Source: Shinisaurus crocodilurus (Eukaryota; Chordata; Lepidosauria; Squamata; Shinisauridae). Taken from it: DNA of 64,000 nt. This document shows, piece by piece, positions 22,561-33,369 of this stretch. Each line of letters opens with the position of its first letter. The stretch's first letter is position 1. Made by a program: the position numbers and the translations under genes. The notes beneath the pieces are model-generated. The model made no database searches and was not told where the DNA came from. It saw only the letters and a list, made by a program, of their open reading frames with translations. The stretch is taken from positions 39,666,575-39,730,574 of the forward strand of contig CM037876.1 in assembly GCA_021292165.1 (NCBI GenBank). Direction: 5' to 3'.

Positions 22561-22982
22561 GGTAAGTGCGGGTTAGGGTATGGATAGGGTAAGGTGAGCA
22601 TCCCTGGCACCATTCAGGTGACAGGCGGTTTTATGATGCCTCAGATGGATGGGTCAGTAGGCTCAGACAGCTGGGGGTCAGGAACGCCTGTGAGGCCTTT
22701 GTTCTCGCCAAGCTTGTTGTCGTGAGACTCCGAGAGGGTGCGACGCAACAAAGGCTCCCAACACTGGAAAGTGCAAAAGGGGGAGGCGGCGGAATTCCTC
22801 GCCACCTCCCGGTTTTGGATGCTCCGCCCAAGTGCATAACAGAGCGGCCTACCAGGCCAGAATAGAATAACCCGCACTCGATCCCTTTGCAGTTCTGTGT
22901 ATGTAAATATGTAAATAAACGTGGCCCAGTTAAACACCAACTGATTGTCTCGGTTCTTCATTTCCCACCTATACGTCCGCAA
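22561..22982 (+). repeat. Ngaro split repeat B1
   Basis: The 422-bp block begins GGTAAGTGCGGG and ends CCTATACGTCCGCAA. It contains AATAAA near 22914, possibly for polyadenylation. It is repeated at 23344-23765 with one substitution. Confidence 0.92.
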
Positions 22983-23343
22983 TGACCTTCCCCCGCATCA
23001 CGCGCAGCTGTGGGCGGGGAGAAATTTTGCGGACGTGGTGGGAGGAGAGGCGAGACTTACCAGTTCTCGCAGGTACGCTCAGGTAGAGGGGGCGGGGTTA
23101 CAGGAGCCAATATTAGGACCTGCAGCACCGCCCCACACCCTCTTTGTTCTTCGCAGCTCCCTCCCTCCCGCCCTGTATTCAGTATGGGCTCCTCTGGTCG
23201 CCGTTAAGGGGCCGAGTAGGAATTTTGGCTTATCCCTTTTAGAGGGGTGGGCGCGTTTCGCCTACTCCATACTACTGCAAGGTTGGGAGAATTTTTAGTT
23301 AGGGCACATAGGGGAAAAAATGGTCACAAATAGATAGTTGGCA
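22983..23343 (+). repeat. Ngaro split repeat A2
   Basis: The 361-bp GC-rich block lies between the two B copies. In intact split-repeat elements its partner A1 forms the 5' end and carries the promoter. I find no A1 copy on the left side, so the 5' terminus is lost. Confidence 0.75.
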
Positions 23344-23765
23344 GGTAAGTGCGGGTTAGGGTATGGATAGGGTAAGGTGAGCATCCCTGGCACCATTCAG
23401 GTGACAGGCGGTTTTATGATGCCTCAGATGGATGGGTCAGTAGGCTCAGACAGCTGGGGGTCAGGAACGCCTGTGAGGCCTTTGTTCTCGCCAAGCTTGT
23501 TGTCGTGAGACTCCGAGAGGGTGCGACGCAACAAAGGCTCCCAACACTGGAAAGTGCAAAAGGGGGAGGTGGCGGAATTCCTCGCCACCTCCCGGTTTTG
23601 GATGCTCCGCCCAAGTGCATAACAGAGCGGCCTACCAGGCCAGAATAGAATAACCCGCACTCGATCCCTTTGCAGTTCTGTGTATGTAAATATGTAAATA
23701 AACGTGGCCCAGTTAAACACCAACTGATTGTCTCGGTTCTTCATTTCCCACCTATACGTCCGCAA
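23344..23765 (+). repeat. Ngaro split repeat B2 (3' terminus)
   Basis: Second copy of the 422-bp block, ending CGTCCGCAA directly against the interrupted minus-strand LINE. The offset from B1 is exactly 783 bp. Confidence 0.92.
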
Positions 23766-24260
23766 CAGCATATGCCATGCTTCACGGATAGCTTAATTCT
23801 GTTTACGATGTAAAAGTTTCTTGTACTCCTTCTTAAGCTCGAAATAAGAATGCGGGAGTTGCTTTTTGTTACTCGTACAGTATACTCTCTATATGTGTGT
23901 TGGACTAATCGCCGGGATTTAACACATTCCCTGTTGAACCATTTATTTCCTGAGGGTCTAGGGTGTGACTTTGTGCTAGCTGGAATTGATAAAGAAGAAT
24001 GTAGAACTTGTATGACCAATTCAAAAGCTGAGATTCCCTCACTAGGATGTGTGGTGGTAAACAATAACTTCAAGGCTTCCCTTAAGCAAGGAGAATTAGT
24101 TAGCATACTAAAGGTCTTGCTCAATTTGGGGGACCATTTGATCTTATTGGGGATAGTTATGGTAGGGGAGTCAGTTGGTAGACAAGGTTTTATTTCTGGC
24201 TTAGAGGAGCTTAAGATATCTAAGGAAAACTCCAGTGGGAGGTGATAGCTGTCAGGGCAT
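23766..24260 (-). pseudogene. Non-LTR LINE ORF2 linker region (minus), right of the Ngaro insertion
   Basis: The minus-strand frame from 24124 reads NKWFNRECVKSRRLVQHTYREY and SLRRSTRNFYIVNRIKLS, the type of segment found between endonuclease and RT in LINE ORF2. It lies in the orientation expected for the LINE at 17364-19250. About 100 residues appear to be missing between the two flanks, so a target deletion accompanied the insertion or two copies are involved. Confidence 0.6.
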
Positions 24261-24403
24261 GCTGCTACTCTGAAATTGTAACCCCATAATTTAAATTGGG
24301 GGTGGACTAGAACATCCCCAATTTAAATTTAAATTTAATTTTTTCTTTTAACGAGAAGAAAAACAGATCACAATTGAAAATGAAAGTGAGGCATTCCGAA
24401 CTT

Positions 24404-24745
24404 CAAGGTGGAGTTTGAAGAATGTTGGCAATCTCAGACATCACTGATTCTGGATCCAATTTTCAATTGGAACAATCTCCTTTGCAAGTTTCAGTCTATA
24501 ATCCATTCAGTGCTGGAGGCCTATATGTCTGAGTTAGGTTTGATTGATACATGGCATATGTTACATCCTTCGGGGAGGGATTATATTTTCTTTTCAGCTG
24601 TGCATCAAAATTGTTTTAGGTTAGATTATTTTTTAGTCTCTTTGCTACTATTTCAATGTGTGACAGCATGTGATATTGATACAATTGTCTATCTCTGCTT
24701 GCTGCTGCTGCTGCTGTTATTGTTGTGTTGCAAATAAAAAGATTT
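24404..24745 (+). pseudogene. L1-type LINE endonuclease fragment
   Basis: The frame reads YMSELGLIDTWHMLHP, GRDYIFFS and the RLDYFLVS motif, matching the C-terminal part of an L1 AP-type endonuclease. It breaks off around 24690 and is followed by AATAAAAAGA and a T-rich stretch. RT is absent. Small and dead. Confidence 0.7.
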
Positions 24746-24749
24746 TTTT

Positions 24750-25019
24750 TAAAGAATCACTGATTCTCCCTTTCCTACTCCTCAGTGCTGCCCTGTTATC
24801 TTCCATCTGGCCTCCAGCACCTTGATACTTGCCATAGAGTTGGTTGCACGACCTGTTCAGCTTTGCTCTATCCAGCTGTGCCCTTCAATCACAGTAATTG
24901 TGACTCTGGGTTTGGTCTCCTATTTGGGCTACAAATGCCATCCCTGATTGCCTCTTCTTCTGCTTCAGGTTACCTGCAGCTTTCCCAGTAAGTGGGGGCC
25001 CAGCCAGGTGTAATTAATT
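24750..25019. other. Unannotated sequence
   Basis: Nothing recognisable. Confidence 0.3.
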
Positions 25020-25107
25020 TATAGAATTCACCACCATAATATGTGAGGGTGGCCACTAACTTAAATGGCTTTAAAGTGGGATTAGATAAGGTTGTGGAGA
25101 ATAGGTG
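25020..25107 (+). mobile_element. CR1 LINE 3' UTR, left part
   Basis: TAGAATTCACCACCATAATA and GGTGGCCACTAACTTAAATG beside GGCTTTAAAGTGGGATTAGA match the stretch just before the CR1 3' end. The remainder resumes at about 25660. Confidence 0.65.
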
Positions 25108-25655
25108 TCAGGACCCACCTGCGTCTGGAGCCTGAGTTTACCTCCTCTGAAGAGGAAGGCCAAAACTTTACTATGGACTTCAGCACAGACTGGGACTATG
25201 GGACGTTAACAACCCCTGAGGGACAGCCTGAGAATACCACCCCAGATGACAGCTTGCCCCAGAAGGCTGAGGCAGCAAAGTGTCCAACACCCCCTAATGA
25301 GGTCCTCCACCAACACTTCCTGACTGCAATGATGGGCCTTTGCAGAAGCCCAGCATTGCAGACGCAGTGCCCATTTGGCAGTCCAAGGCCTCCCTTCCTT
25401 CAGCCCTACTTGGTAAAATGAGACAAGTATTAGCACACACTCTGGATTTAGCCTACTGTACTCTAGGAAGAAGCGGGACTGCCAGGTCTGCTATAAAACT
25501 CTTCAAGTCTCTGCCTGTTCATTGCTGGAGCAACAGGTCAGTGAGATGGAGCTCTTCACATAGCCTTGCTAACCCTGCTCTAGATTCTGCCTGCTGGTCC
25601 AAGTCACCAGCTCAGATTCTACTCCAAATGCTGCTTGACCTCTCCACCTCACTCA
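25108..25655 (+). mobile_element. Possible solo LTR inside CR1 3' end
   Basis: About 550 bp interrupts the CR1 text, starting TGTCAGGACCCACCTGCG and ending near CAGGGTTGGCA. It has a TATA-like CTATAAAACTC at about 25491. I could not find a matching target duplication, so the LTR reading is tentative. The open frame 25340-25702 shows no known domain. Confidence 0.4.
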
Positions 25656-25659
25656 GGGT

Positions 25660-25862
25660 TGGCAGAAGTGGACCTCTAGTTTCAGAGGCAGTATGTCACT
25701 GAACACCACCAGTTATTGGGGATGGACAAGAATGCTAGAGGACTATTGCCTTCAAGACTTGCTTGTGGGCTTCCTGAAGCCATCTGGTTGACCACTGTGA
25801 GAAGCAGGATACTAGACTAGATGGACCATTTGGTCTGATCCAGGAGGGCTCTTAAATTTTCA
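25660..25862 (+). mobile_element. CR1 LINE 3' end
   Basis: TCAGAGGCAGTATGTCACTG, then TGCTTGTGGGCTTCCTGAAG, CATCTGGTTGACCACTGTGA and GGTCTGATCCAGGAGGGCTC follow the order of a reptile CR1 3' UTR. A minus-strand copy of the last part lies at 45166-45245. Confidence 0.75.
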
Positions 25863-26560
25863 TGGTCTTGACCCTGCCAGAATTTGGAATACTAGAAAGC
25901 AGGCTCCTGAGGTCTGGCTCCTGTTTGCTTACTCAGAGTGATGCCTGTGTTTTGTTAGAACCACTCAACTCGTCTTTGCACTTTTTTGTCTGTATAAAAA
26001 ATAGTGACTGTTTCTGACAAGTCAGTGCATAAATCTTTATGCTAAACTAGGGCAGGTGTAGGAATTCTCAAAAGCCAGTCTAGGGGGGTAGTGAGTGGAA
26101 AGAGAGATTTGAATGTGCCTGCACATCTGACTCACAGGCCACATGCCTAGTTAATGAGTGACATCCAAACAAGTCTGCCATTGGGAAACTTTCAGAAGGT
26201 GATGCTTCCTGGCACCAAATGCAAAAAAGGTTCAAGTTAAACACTATAAGAAGACTCATTGGAATGGAGGAAATGCAGTGGGGCAGAGGGGAAGAAAATA
26301 GAGTAGGAAGACATTGCATCATGAATATGGGAGTGGGGAAAATAAAAGTTGAACTGTCAGTTCTTAATTCAGTGCAAGGGTACACTTGGATGCAGTGTAA
26401 TTCATCAAGCCCTAACCTATACTAGCTCTTTATTGTCTTCCAAGCAATTGAAAGGAACAAGTGATGCCTGCAATGAAATGTAGCAGTGTGTATGGACTCA
26501 ATTATTAGACTATGTATTAATAAAGGGGAAAGGGAGCATGCCTTGTCAGGATATGTTATA
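25863..26560. other. Unannotated sequence
   Basis: No gene or named repeat recognised. Confidence 0.3.
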
Positions 26561-26745
26561 TTTTTGGAATTTGGAATTCATTTGATCAAGGGGATGGAAG
26601 TATATAAATTGGTCCCTTGGAGGGTGGAGGTGGGGTGCACTTTATGATTTATTGTATGTTGTTTATGTTATATTTTTGTGTTATTCTTGTATTTTGTTAT
26701 ATTATGTTTTGAAAAGTAATTAAAATTTAAAGAAAAGAAAAGAAA
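26560..26745 (+). mobile_element. L1-like 3' UTR fragment
   Basis: GTATATAAATTGGTCCCTTG, a T-rich TTGTATGTTGTTTATG stretch and a terminal AATTAAAATTTAAAGAAAAG run look like an L1 3' end with an A-rich tail. No coding sequence remains. Confidence 0.35.
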
Positions 26746-27020
26746 TGTAGCAGTGTGGAATGCTGCTGTTCAGGGTTCCAGTCTGCCAGTCATGCCTACT
26801 TCAGGGATATTCCATTCCTTCTCTCCTCCCATCCAGTTTTCCATTTCTTCCCCAACAGTCAGCATTCCATGGTCACTGAGCACACTCAGTCCTTACTATG
26901 CTGATTTGGGGGTCCTTCCCATAGGGTTTTATTCCTAATTTTTAATATACTTCTGTAAACCTTGGGGTTCCCCCAAGCCTGCTGATATACTTCCCTCTTG
27001 TGTGTGGATGGTGATGTTTT
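26745..27020 (+). repeat. Dispersed repeat family D, copy 2
   Basis: Collinear with 13376-13740 and in the same orientation. Non-coding. Confidence 0.5.
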
Positions 27021-27280
27021 GGCTACATAAGGATCCACACTCACCTCTCAGCTTCAGAAATAGAGGGAGTGACAAGAGATTCTGTTAACAGGCAGAGCAA
27101 TTAAGATTAATGTATTTTTAAATGATTGATCTGGGTCTCAAAAATGTTATCAAATGGCCAATAAGTAGTTGGCAGCAATGTAAGCCAGGTCAAATTGCTA
27201 ATTAATTACATAGGTGGTAAATAATTAGAATTAGGTGCATATAACATGCCGTTTTTATGTGCCATATGCCAGGGGTCTCA

Positions 27281-27900
27281 TAGGGATGCATGAGAATTCC
27301 TTTTGTGGGATGAAAACCCAACAGCTTTTTCTGATTCAGCCCTCCAGATTTTGTTCCATTTCCCCCCATACTGGCATTGATTCAAATTGTACTGAGTTGA
27401 GCCAGTGCGTGGATTTACATTTTTTTAATGGTGGCAATGTGCACTTTGGGGGTGGGGTGGGGTGGTCTTGAAATTTTCACAAATTGTAATTTGTGCAAAT
27501 TGTATTTTTTTTTTTAATTGCTCTTTCACAACTGCAGACCTGTGCACTTCTGGGGGGGGGGGGGTCTGAAATAAAAAGCCTTCCTTGGTCTATGTCCTGG
27601 TGTCAAAGTGCAATAGGTACCAACCATGGACATTGACCAAGAGAGGTTGCAAATAGGTTGTTACTTTGCGCTCATTGGACAGCTGTCAAATGACAAGTGA
27701 AAGCAAAGCTGCGAGAAGATCTTTGCTAGTGAAAGGGGGATCACCGCCTTTGTGGTGAGATCCTCTAGTCTTTTTGTTTGGACCTGACAGTTCTCAGTCT
27801 CCTGCACCTTTTCCACCCTTTCCTGAAACTTTAGGTGCCATGAAATCTGCACATGTCCTTGTCCACCCCCCCTTTTAGAATGGGGAAAACTACACAAAAG
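27281..27900 (+). mobile_element. Family B element, TAGGGATG end, plus copy
   Basis: It starts TAGGGATGCATGAGAATTCC. The sequence is collinear with the reverse complement of 30600-31286. Shared text includes ATTTGT/GTACCGAGTTGAGCC-like, CTTGAAAT...CAAATTGTAATTTG, GTGAAAGCAAAG, and GACCTGACA.TTCTCAGT.TCCTGCACCTTTT. The TAGGGATG terminus matches the hAT element at 10508-10904, suggesting hAT, but no target duplication was found. Confidence 0.5.
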
Positions 27901-28099
27901 CCAGGAAACCACCCAATTGGTGGTTGGGGAAAGGGGGTGGTGCCAGGAGAAGGGGGCATGGCCATCTGGGGGACCTTGGAGGCCCAGATTTCACCCCTGA
28001 GCCCGATCCCACCCCTGTATTACAGGGCGGCACCTCCAGGGATCCCAAGGAGCAACAAGAATACAGGTGAGGATAAAGGTACCTCCTTTATCCATACAC

Positions 28100-28217
28100 T
28101 GACAATGTGAGGTAGGCTAGGCTAAGAGAAAGTGTCTGGCCCAAGGTCAGCCAATGCACTTCTTGGCAGAGTGGGGATTAGAACCTGGGTCTCCCTGATC
28201 CAAGTTCAACTCCAGCA
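28100..28217 (-). mobile_element. MIR-like CORE-SINE (minus)
   Basis: GTGAGGTAGGCTAGGCTAAG, GGCCCAAGGTCAGCCAATG, and GGCAGAGTGGGGATTAGAAC with CTGGGTCTC are the reverse of a tRNA-derived SINE with a B-box-like GGTTCTAATCC. The arrangement resembles MIR/CORE-SINEs. Confidence 0.6.
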
Positions 28218-28225
28218 CTTTAACC

Positions 28226-28317
28226 CAGCCTTCCCCAAGCTGGTGCCCTCCATATCTGTTGGACTACAAGTCCCATCATTCCCAGCTATCTGGAGTGCAC
28301 CAGCTTGGGGAAGGCTG
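28226..28317. mobile_element. hAT-type MITE
   Basis: Inverted ends CAGCCTTCCCCAAGCTGGTG and its complement surround a short loop. The flanks CTTTAACC (28218-28225) and CTCTAACC (28318-28325) match at 7 of 8 bases, an aged 8-bp target duplication. It inserted at the end of the MIR-like SINE. Confidence 0.8.
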
Positions 28318-28773
28318 CTCTAACCAAGTCAGATAAGAGACTTTTAATATGCTGCTTCTCCATTGTCCGAGATCTGGCAGAATGGTTTCAGCTGTCCAGT
28401 TTGCCCCATTGGACTATGTACGGGTGTGGTGCTCTTGGCTGAATAATGACTAACTAAACTCAGAAATATAGAACTGTGGGAGAGTCTGGAATTGCTTAAA
28501 ACCACCCTCAGAAGGCATCAAAGCATAGCTAATTGGCCCTTGCACGTTATAATTCTTGAATCATTAACCTGTCGGGACAGGGGCGGGGGAGAAAAGGCTT
28601 TTTACAAGTATAAATAAGCTTCAGTCTGCACTAGAGAAGTACAAATAAGACTGTCTATTAGTGAAACATTTAGGTCAGGTCAATTGAAACAAAAACAAAC
28701 ATACCACCATTTTTTGGGGGGACAGCTTGTTCTAGAGAAGTACAAATAAGGTTGACCTTTAGCGAAACAATGA

Positions 28774-28926
28774 CTGGGTTTGCATGACACATTAAGCCGT
28801 GGCGCGTTAATGTGTCATGCAAAGCTGTGATGGGCTTGTCAGGGTGGCTTAAGTTTGGGTTATAAGCCATCCTGACCACCCTTGACTTGCTCTTGGGGTT
28901 GCTTGACCTGGATGACACGACCCATC
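28774..28926. mobile_element. Foldback element, family F
   Basis: The left end is CTGGGTTTGCATGACAC and the right end is GATGACACGACCCAT. Internally, TTGCATGACACATTAA and TTAATGTGTCATGCAA form a hairpin around AGCCGTGGCGCG. Related ends occur at 37114, 37186, 38592, 38643 and 63718. Confidence 0.55.
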
Positions 28927-28929
28927 GTG

Positions 28930-30430
28930 GGTCTACCCCAACAAACTAGCAAGCTGCTTGGGAGTTGCTGGTCTCTCCCAGTGCCATCCATCCAGTGCCC
29001 TTCGGATCCGAAAAGAAGTGCAGGGGTCAGCTCCCTCATGTGCCTTACTGAAGAAAGATATAGCTGCTGAACAGATGGACATGGTCTTGGGAGAAAGGCC
29101 CTGGCCCTGTAGGTATGCCAAATATTGCAGGGCCATTACTTTGGATGGGGGCCAGCTGGTGTCCCTTATTCCATTGCTTGCTAATGGCAAAGGAGCTAAA
29201 TGTGTTGGCTGCTGATGTGTACAACTGCAGTGTGGATTTTGAGACAGAGTTCGACGCTCCCTGCATTTGTGCTTGCTCCCAAGCACCCACACAGCTCCTC
29301 TGGGAACTGGTTTGGACTGACTCTCACCTCTGGTGCCAAGAGGCTGGAATCTCTCCTCCTGGAACCAAGGCAGGGCATCTGCAACCTTGTTATGAACACC
29401 AGGGACGTGCTGTGCTGAAAACCGGATATTGGCCAACAAGCAGGTCAGCACAAATCCCGACTAGCCACATAACTCTCTCTGAGTGTCAAGTCTGGTTGTT
29501 AATAACTCTGACAACAGCTTGATTGTCGCACCAGAAATGCACCCGCTTGTCCCTAAACCTTTCTCTCCAGATATCCACCACCACCAAGATGGGTAAAAAA
29601 TTCCAGGAAAGTGAGGTCACGTGTGATGCCTGCATCATGCCAGTAAGCTGCAGGGATGGGGACTCGGACTCCAGGACTCGACTTGTGAGTCGGACTGAGT
29701 CCCCCCTCTGACTTGAGTCTGACTCGAGTCCCAATATTTTTAATGGGACTCGAGACTCGACTCGAGACCAAGGACTCTTCAACATCCCTGGGCTGTGCCA
29801 GAAGGAGTGGAGAGAAGTGCGATTGCCGGCAAAGATTTTATTTTTTAAAATCATTTTCCTAAAATGCAACCTTTCAGACATTTTGGGTTTGGCTGCCTCT
29901 GTCTGCCTGTTTGGGGTTCCCAGCCTCCTCTGCCTGCCTGGTCTCTTCTTAACCAGTTCCACAGTTTGAATTGTCCAAGACAAAGGCCTCTGCCTGCCTC
30001 CTTTGGTGTTCCCTGCCTCCTCTGCCTGCCTGGTTATTTTTATTTTGGGTTTGTCTGCCTGGTCTGTTCTTGTCAAAATCAGTTGCAGAGTTTTGAAATA
30101 AAAAGGCACACTTGTGCCTAGAATTTTTTTAAGCCACACATCTGAAGTAGCCTTATTTTGTTGGGAAAAAAATCCATTGATTTTAATAGGAACTCGTGGA
30201 GTCAGCTTTGGGAGTGACTCGTGACTCGTGAGTCACCATTTTGGGCCAAGGACTCGGACTCAGACTCGAGTCCAAAGACTTGTGACTCGACTCGTGACTC
30301 GAGACCAAGGGCTCTTCAACATCCCTGGTAAGCTGGCCATCTTTTTGCACACCATCAGCCTTGGAAGAAGACCCTGAAACCCAGGCTCCCTGAGGCATTT
30401 GACTAAATTTGTAACTCTGCTCCAGCTAGA
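28930..30430 (-). pseudogene. Second DIRS-group fragment (RNase H-recombinase junction), interrupted by a hAT element
   Basis: The minus strand encodes KRVHFWCDNQAVVRVINNQT and then RFSAQHVPGVHNKVADALPW. These match the RNase H end of DIRS-group RT and lie in the same order as at 20690-20920. The start of a tyrosine recombinase follows (LQLYTSAANTFSSF; VMALQYLAYLQGQGLSPKT). Frameshifts break it. The recombinase catalytic domain is missing because the copy is cut at the foldback element near 28930. The block 29651-30335 is a later hAT insertion. It differs clearly in sequence from the copy at 19-23 kb. Confidence 0.75.
29651..30327. mobile_element. hAT-type element with ACTCG-rich subterminal repeats, copy 2
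   Basis: The same element as 13839-14509, in the same orientation and nearly the same length, with CAGGGATG/CATCCCTG ends. The 8-bp duplication GTAAGCTG is perfect (29643-29650 and 30328-30335). It is inserted within RNase H sequence of a DIRS-group copy. The GACTCG motifs at both edges are conserved between copies. Confidence 0.92.
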
Positions 30431-30599
30431 AGATGGTCCTGCCAGAATGATGTGCCATTTTATTCAGATGGGAAGCTCAGCCATACCTTCAAGTCTTCCT
30501 TCATGCCTTTTATTATTCTAAGATGGTGGTGTGGGGACGGGATTCTGGGTGTGGATCTTGCCAGGCGAGCATATGTATATGTCCCTGTGGAAAAAAAAC

Positions 30600-31286
30600 C
30601 CTGCTTAGCCCTGTCAAAAACCTCATTTTAAAAGGAAGCCTGAGCTTTGACAGCTCTTGTCAAAACTGACAGCTCCCGTAAATGGGGCGGCTTGTACTTT
30701 TCCACTTTCCTGAGCACCTAGAAGCTCAGGAAAGGCTAGAAAAGGTGCAGGACACTGAGAAATGTCAGGTCCACATGTAAAAACTAGAGGATCTTGCTGC
30801 AAAGGGAGTGATCTACTAGCCACCCCCTTTTGCAAGCGAAGATCCATTCATGGCTTTGCTTTCACTTGACAGCTCACCTTTTGACACTGTCAGGGGAAGC
30901 AAGGCAACAATTTAAACTATTTGTAGCCTTGTTTCTCAATGTTCCTGGATGGTGCCTCCTGCATTTTGACAGGAGACACTTCCCCGGACACTGATGAGGC
31001 AAGGCTTTTAATTTCAACTCCCATAAGTGTGTAGGTGTGCACTTGCAAAAGACTGATTTTTAAAAAAATGCAATTTACACAAATTACAATTTGCACAAAT
31101 TTCAAGACCCATTTTTAAAAATGCACAAATTGCTGGAATTTTAAAAAAGGGAAATCTGTGTGCTGGCTCAACTCGGTACAAATCGAGTCGATACAAGCGG
31201 AGGGGAAACAGAATGAAATCTGGGGGGGGGGGGGCAGAAAAAAACATCAGATTTTCACCCCCCAATGGAACTCTCACACATCCCTA
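30600..31286 (-). mobile_element. Family B element, minus copy
   Basis: It ends (on plus) in CTCACACATCCCTA, the complement of TAGGGATG. Its reverse complement is collinear with 27281-27900. The inner boundary near 30600 is approximate. Non-coding. Confidence 0.5.
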
Positions 31287-31988
31287 TCTGATCTGCACTA
31301 ATGATATCAAAGCCTTCCTATGGGAGTTCAAGTTTCCTGCCAAACATCCTATATCAAAGCTTACCTAGGTTGACTTTCAAAGCTCTTGCTACCTACCATT
31401 AGCAAGCTCCATTCCCATTGTATTTCTTCAGATTTCCAAATCATGACTTGGAACAGCACAAAACTTTACCCAGTTGTATTGCACAAGCCCCAATGTACAG
31501 CAAAAACACTCTGCTGTGAAAGAGACGAGGGTAAGCTCTTACATGATCATATGTGCTTGTGAAGGTAGCCAGCAGTTATTGTAGCACAGCTAAAGATGGG
31601 GGAAATGTGTGTCCATTTCCTGACTCACAATCAATATTGTGTCCTAGCCAAGTGACTGGGAGAAACCATCTCTGGCTCTTTTGGCCTTACTGACTGGATT
31701 TAATTCCACAAGGGCTTCTGTTATCCATATGGGTACGGAGAAGCGGTTCAACAGAATATTTTGTATGCTGTATAAATTGTAGATATAGGCTGAGTAATGA
31801 CAGCCAAAAGAATAATTCCAAGCCCAAACAGGGTAAAGTGAAGGGTAAAGTGAGCTGCTTACTGTTGCAGGGCACTGCTGGGTATCTTGTAACGCTGGAG
31901 AAAGCTTCCTAGCCCATTTCAGGAGCTGTTTTTTGAAGCAATTCCATCCATGGGTGAATCTGGTAATGCTGCTGGGGATAAGAGTCAT
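31287..31988. other. Unannotated sequence
   Basis: No gene or named repeat recognised. A 20-bp echo (AAGGGTAAAGTGA/GGGTAAAGTGAAG) occurs near 31828-31850. Confidence 0.3.
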
Positions 31989-31990
31989 AT

Positions 31991-32029
<39 letters not shown>

Positions 32030-32992
32030 TTGCATCTATGGATCGCCCATCTGGCCGGCAAACCAGCCACTCTGGGCGATGTACAACAACATGATAAAAC
32101 ACAGAGTAAAATACATTTAAAACAGTATAAAATTTTTAAATCTTAGCCCACCCCATATTCCCGCCTGAATAGCCATGTTTTTAGTGAGTGGCGGAAGCTC
32201 AGCAGAGAGGGGTCATGGCGGAGGTCACTAGGGAGAGAGTTCCACAGTATGGGGGCTGCCACAGAAAAGGCCCTCTTCCTAGTCCCCACCAGTCTAGCTG
32301 CTCTGGCTGAACGGACAAGGAGAAGGCCATCTGTGGCAGATCTCGTTGAGCGGCCTACTTGATGTTGCTGGAGACGCTCCGTGAGATAACCTGGACCGGA
32401 GCCATACAGGGTTTTAAAGGTCAAAACCAACACCTTGAATTTGGCTCGACAAGCAACTGGTAGCCAGTGCAGCTCCTTGAGCACTGGAGTGATGTAATCC
32501 CGCTGGCGGCTGCCTTTAACCAGGTGAGTCGCCGCGTTCTGTACCAGCTGTAGCTTCTGAATCGTCTTCCAGGGTAACCCCACATAGAGCGCATTACAGT
32601 AGTCTAGGTGAGAGGAGACCAAGGCATGAACCACTGATGGGAGCAGATGATTAGGAAGGTAGGGGCACAGCTACCGCATCAGATGGAGTTGATACAGTGC
32701 CGCCCGGCTCACAGCTGACACCTGAGCCTCCATGGACAGCTGGGAGTCTAAAATGACCCCCAAGCTGCGAACCTGGTCCCTCAGGGGCAAATGTACCCCA
32801 TTCAGCACCAGGTCAACATCCCCTAACCTCCCCTTGTCCCCCACCAGAAGTACCTCGGTCTTGTTGGGGTTCAGCTGCAGCATGTTCCTTCCCATCCAGC
32901 CACCTACTGACTCCAGGCACTTGGACAGGGTCTCAATGGCCAACCTTGGTGAGGACTTGAAGGAGAGGTAGAACTGCGTGTTATCCGCAGCT
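31989..32992 (-). pseudogene. L2-group LINE, RT C-terminus and 3' UTR (minus)
   Basis: The (ATTT)n run at 31989-32030 is the reversed 3' tail. The minus-strand frames encode LQLNPNKTEVLLVG, SLGVILDSQLS, LDYCNALYVGLP and LKELHWLPV, as at 4159-5124. At the 5' limit (about 32960-32990) the catalytic box reads ADN where the family has ADD, so the second Asp is Asn. A stop near 32672 splits the frame. The copy is truncated and inactive. Confidence 0.85.
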
Positions 32993-33019
32993 GGCCATGT
33001 GTCCTTCTTTGCTGAGGAC

Positions 33020-33365
33020 AGTCCTCTACAGCGCTGGCTCCGGGTTTTTGAGGGCCTTTGGGCGAGACACCCTTAATGCCCCCCCTCCCTCAAGTGAGTC
33101 TACCTTCTCACCCATTGTCATCAGCTGCTTATCCTTTTTCCTCATCATTGCTACCTCTTGCTTGCTTGACAAGCAGAGAGCAGATAAGCAACTAGGCAGT
33201 GGCATCTACTGCTCCTCCTTCTCGTCACTCACTACCATTGTCTGGGCCAGAGAGAGAGGCAGGTGAACAAGTATGTTGCAGTGCTGAAGAGGAGGAGCAA
33301 CTACAGCAGACTCTCGTCAGTGGTCCCCTGCTGAGGTATGGGCTTTCGGCAGGTGCCCAACCATG
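33020..33365 (-). repeat. Dispersed repeat family A, minus copy
   Basis: Reverse complement is collinear with 3612-3955, including CAGTGGCATCTACTGCTCCT and the GGCAGGTGCCCAACCATGCC end. It abuts the L2 copy. Confidence 0.5.
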
Positions 33366-33369
33366 CCTA

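Larger units (their letters stand above)
19255..23765 (+). mobile_element. Ngaro/DIRS-group tyrosine-recombinase retrotransposon, 5' truncated
   Basis: Gene order is RT-RNase H, tyrosine recombinase and SGNH-type hydrolase, followed by a split-repeat 3' end: B1 (22561-22982), A2 (22983-23343), B2 (23344-23765). B1 and B2 are 422 bp and differ at one base that I found (22787 C, 23570 T). Split direct repeats and an SGNH frame are features I recall for Ngaro-type elements; classical DIRS elements have inverted ends. The left A1 repeat and any gag-like frame are missing, so the left boundary (about 19245-19265) is a truncation inside the minus-strand LINE. All three remaining frames are open, pointing to recent activity. 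Confidence 0.85.
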
